From: Paludibacter sp.
GTDB taxonomy: Bacteria > Bacteroidota > Bacteroidia > Bacteroidales > Paludibacteraceae
Reading direction: 5' to 3'
DNA: 64,000 nt
Assembly (NCBI RefSeq): GCF_009712605.1
Contig: NZ_WASO01000015.1
Span: 62,001-126,000, forward strand
Position 1 is the stretch's first letter; the number at the start of each line of letters is the position of its first letter. The notes beneath the pieces are model-generated. The model ran no database searches, had not been told where the DNA came from, and saw only the letters and a program-made list of their open reading frames with translations. The translations under genes were made by a program, and so were the position numbers. Of this stretch, positions 58,201 through 64,000 are shown piece after piece.

Positions 58201-61200
58201 CTATCAATGGACGGGCACTTCTTCTGCTTCGGGCACCGCATCCAATCTTGCTGCAGGCGATTACTCGGTTGTGGTCAAAGACAAGTTAGGCTGTGTAACC
58301 TCGGCCTCGACTCAACTTGCACAACCCGACCCTCTGACTGTTTCTTTGGCGATTGATAAAGCCATTTCGTGCAACAGTAATACTGACGGTGCATTGAAAG
58401 CCACGGCTAAGGGAGGTATCTCTAAAACCGGTGGCTACAAATACACGTGGAAGAAAGTGATTGGTACCAATGAAGCAACCTTATACTCGGAAACTGCTAC
58501 TACATCTTCTTTGCCTGGACGAGGTGCCGGCACCTATAAAGTTCTTGTAGAAGATGACTACAATAATGAACTTTTATCGGCCAATACCATCACGTTGCCC
58601 GAGCCTCCGGCGCTTGCCATTGTTTCGCAGGAAGTGAAAGATGTAAAATGTTATGGAGAAAGCACCGGTGCTGTCAGCTTTACTGTTAGCGGAGGAGACG
58701 GCAGCTATGCCTACCTGAAAAATGGGACAGAGCCCTTTTCGAACAATCAATCCGGTCTGTCGGCAGGCCAATATTCCGTTACCATACACGACGGGAAGAA
58801 TTGTGCATTGGATCATACATTCACGATTAGCCAGCCCTCAGCACCGCTCTTGGTACAGCTGCAAGACTCTCATGGCCTTTCGGCTTGCGGAAGTAAAGAC
58901 GGGGAGCTAACGGCAACTGTGTCCGGAGGCACAGCTCCTTACACCTATACATGGACGGGAAGCAATTCAACGACCGGAGCTGCTTCAAATCTCTCCGCTG
59001 GTAGTTATTCACTTTCAGTAACGGATAATAATCAATGTACGAGCGGAGCTTCATTTCGATTGATCGATCCGTTGAAGGTAAACCTTGTTGTAAAAGATCC
59101 TATCCGGTGTTACGGGGAAATGGGGCGTATCGCAGCCCGTGCAGCCGGAGGCGAACCTGCATCAATAGGGTTGCCTTACACTTACAGATGGTACCGGATT
59201 ATAAATGAAAACACCGTTCAGCTAACACAATCGGACAGCATTGCTGTAAATCTTACAGCGGGTTCGTATCAAGTGGAAATTGAAGATACAAAGGGTAGGA
59301 TATTACGAAGCCAGATATTTCAACTCATCCAGCCCGATCAACTAACGGTAGCCTCCAATGTGAAACAGGTGAGTTGTAAAGGCGATGCCAATGGGGCTAT
59401 TTCTCTTGCTGTAAGTGGAGGCAACGGCGACTATACCTACCTGTGGGAAACCGGGCAGACGACTAGCAATCGTAACAATTTACAACCGGGAACATATTCT
59501 GTCAGTATAAGCGACAGAAAAGGATGCCTGCCTACACCCGAAGTGCTTTCAATAGGGATCAGCGAACCTACCAAACTTGTTGTCAGCCTTTCCAAAACGG
59601 ATGTGACGGTAGCCGGATGTGACGGATCGGCAACTGCAACTGCCGGAGGCGGTACAACTCCCTATTTGTTCAGCTGGAACGGAAGTGAGAATGAACCTTC
59701 CAACAGGACTGATAAGCTTTGTTCAGGCAAATACAAGGTAACTGTTACCGACAAAAATATGTGTGTTGTAAAAGATTCGATTTTTTTACCACCTCCTTTG
59801 GTTGCAAATATTATCGTAAAAGACACAATAGCCTGTCATGGAGACAAGAATGGATCAATTCAGGCACAAGTGAAAGGTGGCGTACCATACAAGTCACGCC
59901 AAGCGTATGATTATATCTGGAAAAAATTGAACACGGCAGGTGATTATGAAGTGTTGCCTGCAGAAACAGGCAGTTCGATGAGCGGACTCGCTTCCGGTTG
60001 GTATGCTCTGAATATTACCGACAGCATTGGAGCAGTGTTTAAAACCGACTCTCTTTTCTTTTTGACCGAACCGGCAATACTCACAGAATCCACCATCCAT
60101 TCCGACATATCGTGTTATGGTATGAATAACGGAAAGGCTTCGATCAATGTCAAGGGAGGAACATTGCCCTACAACTATCAATGGAGTAATAATGTCACGA
60201 CAGCTGTTGTCAATAATTTACCACCGGGTAAATATCACATTGAGGTGATTGACCGGCATCATTGTGCCTTGCGAGACAGTGCTACCATTGAAGAGCCGAA
60301 ACTATTAACCGTTAGTCTTCAGCAAAAGGAGATAATTGAACATGATGCTTGCACTGGAACCATTACAGCCATTACGGATGGAGGCATGAAACCCTATCGG
60401 TTTGAATGGGAGGGAACTTCAACTACAAGTAATATGGCGGCAGGATTGTGCGCAGGTAGTTATTCGATAAAAGCCACCGATGCTAATGGTTGTACATGCA
60501 GTGCAAATGCAGTTTTGCTTAACCCGCCCGCATTGCGGGCAACTGTCTCAATAAAAGATTCAATCCTTTGTTTTGGAGATGTTACAGGAGCACTAAAAGC
60601 AAAGGTAGAAGGTGGAATTCCCTATAAGGCAAGGCGACCTTATGACTATGTCTGGAAAAAGAAAAGCAATGCCGGTATTTATGAGCCGTTGGACAACCAG
60701 AGTGAAAGTACTATCACAGGATTGTCTTCCGGATGGTATGCTCTGCAAGTAAGCGATAGCATGGGAGTCTCCCTGAAATCGGATTCGCTGTTTTATTTTT
60801 CGCAGCCGAACCAACTTGTCATTCGGGTAAAGAAAGATGATGTACTCTGTCATGGAGCCAGCACCGGTTCAATCAAAGCGATAATAAGCGGAGGATCTTT
60901 TCCTTACCGGTTACAATGGAATACCGGGGATACTACAGACAGCCTGAAAAACATCAAAGCCGGCGATTATACGATTTCCGTATCAGACCGTAATCAATGT
61001 GCAAGCCGATATACAGCAACCATCAACCAGTCCGACTCGTTGATTGTCGGTTTTGTCAAAACAGTATTGCCTTCGTCGCCAACCGCTTGTGATGGTTCTT
61101 TGCAGGCAAATGTGATGGGAGGTGTACGCCCCTATCTTTATCGTTGGAATAGAAATACATCTGGAGATTCTATTGCCTCTGATTTGTGTAGTAATACGAC

Positions 61201-64000
61201 ATATACACTATCTGTTACCGACTTATATCAGTGTCCGGTAGAAATAACAAAAAAAATTACCGATACAGAACAGCCCCTCGTGGCATCTCTTTTTGTAAAA
61301 GATTCTGTACTGTGCCATGGCGTCAATCGCGGAGTAATAGCTGCTAGGGTATCGGGAGGTATTCCGTTTATATCAGGTAAGCCCTATACGTATATCTGGT
61401 CAAGGAAAAACAATGAGGGCATATATCGCCAAATGGCTAACAGCAATGACAGTCTCATTTCAGGATTGTCAGGTGGGTGGTATTCGTTCAGCGTAAAAGA
61501 TGCCGATAATAATCAGCTTGCAGTGCCGGTTTCTATTTTCCTTCCCGAACCGGACACCTTATTATTGGTGTCGCAGCATACGGACATTACCTGTTTTGGC
61601 CTGAATAACGGGAGCGCCAGTGTCCAAGTAAGAGGAGGAATTCAACCTTACAATTACCACTGGAATACAGATAGCAACACATCTTCTGTCGATAAGCTAT
61701 TGCCCGGGAAATACACGATTGATATTACAGACTATCACCATTGTATTGTTCACGACAGTGTGACCATCAAAGAACCTGCACGGCTGGCATTGACCCTGCA
61801 TCAACAAAATATTACAGAGCATGATGTGTGTGACGGAGCAATTACGGCATCAATCACAGGAGGAATCAAACCATATGTTTTGAACTGGACGGGAACTCAT
61901 CCTGAGGGATATAATGCGACCGGGCTTTGCGCGGGAATGTATTCGGTGGAAGTTGCCGATGCTAACGGTTGCTCGGATCGTGCCGGCACGTTACTGGTAA
62001 ATCCACCAGCATTGCAGGCTGTCGTGTCGGTTCGGGATTCGGTTCTGTGCAATGGCGATAAAAATGGAGCCCTTAAAGTATCAGTGTCAGGTGGCATTCC
62101 GTACCGCAGAGGCAAACCGTACCGGTATGTCTGGAAGAAACGTGATGGCTTCGGGCTTTATCAGGTTATCAGCGATTTTGCAGATAATTTGGCTACCGGT
62201 CTTTCGTCAGGTTGGCATGCCGTCAACATTTCCGATAGCGTAGGCGTTTCGCTTCATGCCGATTCGCTTTTCTATCTTCCCGAACCGAACAAATTGATTC
62301 TACAGGTAACTCACAACGATATAACTTGTTATGGAAACAATAATGGAACAGCATCGGTGATTGCCACTGGCGGCGTATTGCCCTATACCTATAGTTGGAG
62401 CAACGGCAGTAGAGCATCTTCCATTGAAAACCTTACACAGGGAGCTTATGCGATATCTGTAACCGACAGACACAGTTGCAATTTCCGCCAAGCAGTAACC
62501 ATTGTTGAGCCTGCATTGCTGGCTGTTGAGCTTAAGCAAAAAACGATATCCGAACACGATGTGTGCGATGGGGTATTGCAGGCTAATGTCACGGGCGGCC
62601 GATTGCCATATACATATTCTTGGACGGGAGTTAGTGCACCAACCGCTTCGGTGAACGACTTGTGTGCCGGCAGTTATGGGGTTAAAGTAACCGATGCCAG
62701 CGGATGTGTTGCGACAAACAGTTCCGTGTTGAAAAATCCGCCTGCGCTGAAATTGCAGCTCACGATACAAGATTCCGTTCAATGTCACGGCAATGCCAAC
62801 GGAACACTCAAAGCTTCGGCAAAAGGTGGCATACCCTATACAACGGGAAGACCCTACCGTTATGCATGGAGAAAGAAAAATGTCAGCGGGCTTTTCGAGA
62901 CAATGGCAGGATATGACGACAGTATTGCCGCCGGACTGGGCACTGGCGTTTATGCCTGCAATATTACCGATGCCAACGGTATTTCGCTCCATCAGGATTC
63001 CATTATTCTACTTCCAGAACCTGACTTTTTGCAATTTGCCATCAGAAAAACTAACATTGGTTGTAGTGGTACCGACGAGGGAAATGCTACTGCCATCGTG
63101 TCGGGCGGTACGGTTCCTTATGCCTACGCATGGAATACCGGAGACAAAACTGCTACCATCGATCATCTTGCAGCAGGAGCTTACATTGCCCGTGTTACCG
63201 ACCTCCATGGATGTGTTGCCGCGCAGCAAACCATTATCAGCAAAGCATCTCCGCTTTATATGAGTTTGTACAAAATCAACCCCGTTTGTTATCTGGATTG
63301 CAACGGGTCTATTATAGCCACTGTATCAGGCGGAACAACTCCCTATCTGTACCGTTGGACGGGAACGACGGTAACGGGCGCTAACGCCAGTGCATTGTGT
63401 GCCGGAGACTATAGCCTTTCTGTGACCGATGCTGCAGGATGTCTGGTTCAAAAAGGTGAGTTTCTTACCAATCCGGCTCAGCTTCCGCTAAATCTGGGTT
63501 CCGACCGCTTTATTTGCAACGGGCAGATGATTCGTTATAATATTGAGATTGCTGGACTCTCCGGAATTACTTACAACTGGATTGGGCCGGAAGGATTTGT
63601 CTCCTCAAAGGCCGTCGTTGATATCACCCGTGCCGGAATATATAAAGCATCTGTTTCTGATACCAAAGGATGTCGCAATACTGCTACTGTTATTCTGAAA
63701 CCCTCGGAGACAACCGTTGATAACGAGTTTGTATTGCCGACTCAGGCCTTTGTCAACGAGAAAATTGTGGTAGTAAACACGACCCATCCCGTCCCCGACA
63801 GTATTCAGTGGGTACTGCCGGCGGGAGCACAGGTCAGCACCATGGGACAGGCGTATGTGGAATTTATGGTGCCCGACACCGGAGCATATGTTATCCGAAT
63901 GGTTTCTTATAAAGGAGAATGCAACGCCCAACAGGACAAACGGCTGTTGGTGAGCGACCGGTCACAACTGAACAGTATTGGCACTACCAAGACGCCGTTT
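55265..64000 (+). CDS. Giant SprB-repeat surface protein (partial, runs past window end)
   Basis: The frame is open for 8736 nt (at least 2912 residues) to the window edge. The N-terminus MDRNIINTWRILALLFIW resembles a signal peptide ending GWGQ. About 1-355 is a unique beta-rich region. From about 360 to 2735 there are about 29 SprB-type repeats of 70-95 residues, each of the form (D/V)xCxGxxxGxxxxxxxGGxxPYxYxW...LxxGxYxVxVTDxxGC. From repeat 6 on, they follow a three-type order, repeated eight times (57603-63472). After them come an Ig-like (about 2738-2815) and a PKD-like domain (about 2820-2905). Family knowledge: SprB-repeat proteins are cell-surface adhesins, often exported by the type IX system through a C-terminal domain, which would lie outside the window. 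Confidence 0.88.
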   Translation, partial: MDRNIINTWRILALLFIWIVTDQSGWGQYYRLEYGYTAIQPYEIPKDDPNYSDADKTTNSVSGGIECSFSNGQTQSIPIYINSNNESVFSGSITTTGILTDFALTSTAGNYTWNAETGCSPCFSGYWMINPVLEMGICGNFRFYPVLDNILESVPDNSLPLTDKILVKSKYPDFPSDKNLMWDYSLDLKQWNEFSSEFQHNTSISISAFDILGVSALNYINQNIYIRARYECHCSSNISVTSNIVTYQIVASSPVATIINKTGPKCFGENNGTMTIKLMDRKLESNESLHIQDDNALYTKTITPDDINSTQTYTCSIPSGTYNLTYYSQFKTIGSPGYYNSATQSLGLTTIPNAPSAVTFKAISTDVKCYGEKGSISLSAKDGTAPYTYTIDGSNQGTLTDQSVIATISGLAPGNHTVVVTDSHNCPSYSQVTSIADVNSVTTSIIQSSNITCNGTNDGSVTIKAGGGTPPYSYTVEGHMGSLSDQNSTATISALSPGSHSIVIVDSHNCSSSNPSVTIQDVAKVEASIIAKSDMTCNGLGNGTISIKSSGGNGSYQYKLWKQEESEPSDWIAFTNGATSQITGLSGATYYIKVKDTNGCEAKNTNGVVDTKSVIIINPSPISITTSVTNVDCYGKASGSVTANASGGTGTLHYSWKDRAEQSQTISGLSSGYYTAIVTDDNGCSNYQQAFVSQPSSLPSVSLNYPHNPETFNGNEGYIILNNATGGTPEYTYTWKKDGSSYAVTTSPSLSNLKYGTYTVTISDDKGCSGNTVTVPLSNPVPPIELGVSQKDVTCYQGKDGAITITPSRVSSFTAPVSYTYQWTKDGILLPALSGNQATGLTKGTYSIKVTDNYGATKSIDALLTEMYTEIIPTLAATDVTCNGKSDGTASVSSISGGAGGYTYQWSNGVTTSAITNLTAKQYVVNVYDSKGCMAIGAVLVGQPNDVLTVSLTPTDPTGYNTANGSITANVLGGNGGYTYQWTGTSSASGTASNLAAGDYSVVVKDKLGCVTSASTQLAQPDPLTVSLAIDKAISCNSNTDGALKATAKGGISKTGGYKYTWKKVIGTNEATLYSETATTSSLPGRGAGTYKVLVEDDYNNELLSANTITLPEPPALAIVSQEVKDVKCYGESTGAVSFTVSGGDGSYAYLKNGTEPFSNNQSGLSAGQYSVTIHDGKNCALDHTFTISQPSAPLLVQLQDSHGLSACGSKDGELTATVSGGTAPYTYTWTGSNSTTGAASNLSAGSYSLSVTDNNQCTSGASFRLIDPLKVNLVVKDPIRCYGEMGRIAARAAGGEPASIGLPYTYRWYRIINENTVQLTQSDSIAVNLTAGSYQVEIEDTKGRILRSQIFQLIQPDQLTVASNVKQVSCKGDANGAISLAVSGGNGDYTYLWETGQTTSNRNNLQPGTYSVSISDRKGCLPTPEVLSIGISEPTKLVVSLSKTDVTVAGCDGSATATAGGGTTPYLFSWNGSENEPSNRTDKLCSGKYKVTVTDKNMCVVKDSIFLPPPLVANIIVKDTIACHGDKNGSIQAQVKGGVPYKSRQAYDYIWKKLNTAGDYEVLPAETGSSMSGLASGWYALNITDSIGAVFKTDSLFFLTEPAILTESTIHSDISCYGMNNGKASINVKGGTLPYNYQWSNNVTTAVVNNLPPGKYHIEVIDRHHCALRDSATIEEPKLLTVSLQQKEIIEHDACTGTITAITDGGMKPYRFEWEGTSTTSNMAAGLCAGSYSIKATDANGCTCSANAVLLNPPALRATVSIKDSILCFGDVTGALKAKVEGGIPYKARRPYDYVWKKKSNAGIYEPLDNQSESTITGLSSGWYALQVSDSMGVSLKSDSLFYFSQPNQLVIRVKKDDVLCHGASTGSIKAIISGGSFPYRLQWNTGDTTDSLKNIKAGDYTISVSDRNQCASRYTATINQSDSLIVGFVKTVLPSSPTACDGSLQANVMGGVRPYLYRWNRNTSGDSIASDLCSNTTYTLSVTDLYQCPVEITKKITDTEQPLVASLFVKDSVLCHGVNRGVIAARVSGGIPFISGKPYTYIWSRKNNEGIYRQMANSNDSLISGLSGGWYSFSVKDADNNQLAVPVSIFLPEPDTLLLVSQHTDITCFGLNNGSASVQVRGGIQPYNYHWNTDSNTSSVDKLLPGKYTIDITDYHHCIVHDSVTIKEPARLALTLHQQNITEHDVCDGAITASITGGIKPYVLNWTGTHPEGYNATGLCAGMYSVEVADANGCSDRAGTLLVNPPALQAVVSVRDSVLCNGDKNGALKVSVSGGIPYRRGKPYRYVWKKRDGFGLYQVISDFADNLATGLSSGWHAVNISDSVGVSLHADSLFYLPEPNKLILQVTHNDITCYGNNNGTASVIATGGVLPYTYSWSNGSRASSIENLTQGAYAISVTDRHSCNFRQAVTIVEPALLAVELKQKTISEHDVCDGVLQANVTGGRLPYTYSWTGVSAPTASVNDLCAGSYGVKVTDASGCVATNSSVLKNPPALKLQLTIQDSVQCHGNANGTLKASAKGGIPYTTGRPYRYAWRKKNVSGLFETMAGYDDSIAAGLGTGVYACNITDANGISLHQDSIILLPEPDFLQFAIRKTNIGCSGTDEGNATAIVSGGTVPYAYAWNTGDKTATIDHLAAGAYIARVTDLHGCVAAQQTIISKASPLYMSLYKINPVCYLDCNGSIIATVSGGTTPYLYRWTGTTVTGANASALCAGDYSLSVTDAAGCLVQKGEFLTNPAQLPLNLGSDRFICNGQMIRYNIEIAGLSGITYNWIGPEGFVSSKAVVDITRAGIYKASVSDTKGCRNTATVILKPSETTVDNEFVLPTQAFVNEKIVVVNTTHPVPDSIQWVLPAGAQVSTMGQAYVEFMVPDTGAYVIRMVSYKGECNAQQDKRLLVSDRSQLNSIGTTKTPF
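57603..63472 (+). repeat. Eight-fold super-repeat of three SprB modules (about 735 nt unit)
   Basis: Units begin at about 57603, 58326, 59065, 59788, 60522, 61270, 62001 and 62737, and the last ends near 63472 (spacings 723-748 nt, about 241-249 codons). Each unit holds type A (long, with GGIPY...PYxYxWKK), type B (CYGxNNG with YxWNTG/SNG) and type C (EHDxCDG or CDG with WxG and LCAGxY). Units 4-8 are the most alike. Confidence 0.8.

Noticed and set aside
55265-64000. CRISPR-like array or DNA-level satellite in the repeat-rich 3' part
   Set aside because: The repetition is protein-level (SprB modules in one open frame). DNA copies are diverged, and there is no short constant repeat with unique spacers.

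Overview
The window is from a member of the Bacteroidota, most likely order Bacteroidales. Evidence: dense plus-strand glycan-degradation genes with Sec signal peptides, AT-rich leaders without Shine-Dalgarno sites, a TAnnTTTG-type promoter, and an SprB-repeat giant surface protein. No rRNA, tRNA, CRISPR, transposase or integrase was seen. Every gene called is on the plus strand.

Positions 1-52300 form one very large hemicellulose-degradation locus of about 30 carbohydrate-active enzymes. In order: GH31 (partial), GH43-CBM6, GH115, two GH27, a DUF5060/DUF4038-type clan GH-A hydrolase, GH127, GH43, GH29, GH51, two GH43, GH27, GH43-CBM6, eight tandem CE1 esterases, GH95, a small ORF, GH43, a ninth CE1, GH43, a frameshifted GH9, and a sialate-O-acetylesterase-type SGNH esterase. 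It closes with a trio of GPH-family symporter, GH10 xylanase and cytoplasmic GH43. The enzyme set fits a heavily decorated glucuronoarabinoxylan: GH10 cuts the backbone, GH115 removes (methyl)glucuronate, CE1 and SGNH esterases remove feruloyl or acetyl esters, GH43/GH51/GH127 remove arabinose, and GH27/GH95/GH29/GH31 remove terminal galactose, L-galactose or fucose, and xylose. GH31, GH9 and GH95 could also act on xyloglucan. No susC/susD pair and no regulator lies inside the window.

Four copies of a 120-164 bp intergenic hairpin repeat (about 1.05, 19.3, 31.6 and 43.4 kb) divide the locus into blocks. Several rho-independent terminator-like hairpins also lie between gene groups.

An 850 bp non-coding gap (52301-53152) separates this locus from a two-gene unit: a secreted fibronectin-type-III protein (53153-55261) and, 3 nt later, a giant SprB-repeat protein open from 55265 to the window end (at least 2912 residues). 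Its repeats follow a three-module super-repeat of about 735 nt, iterated eight times. The pair looks like a surface adhesin or matrix protein. A functional link to the xylan locus is only inferred from adjacency.
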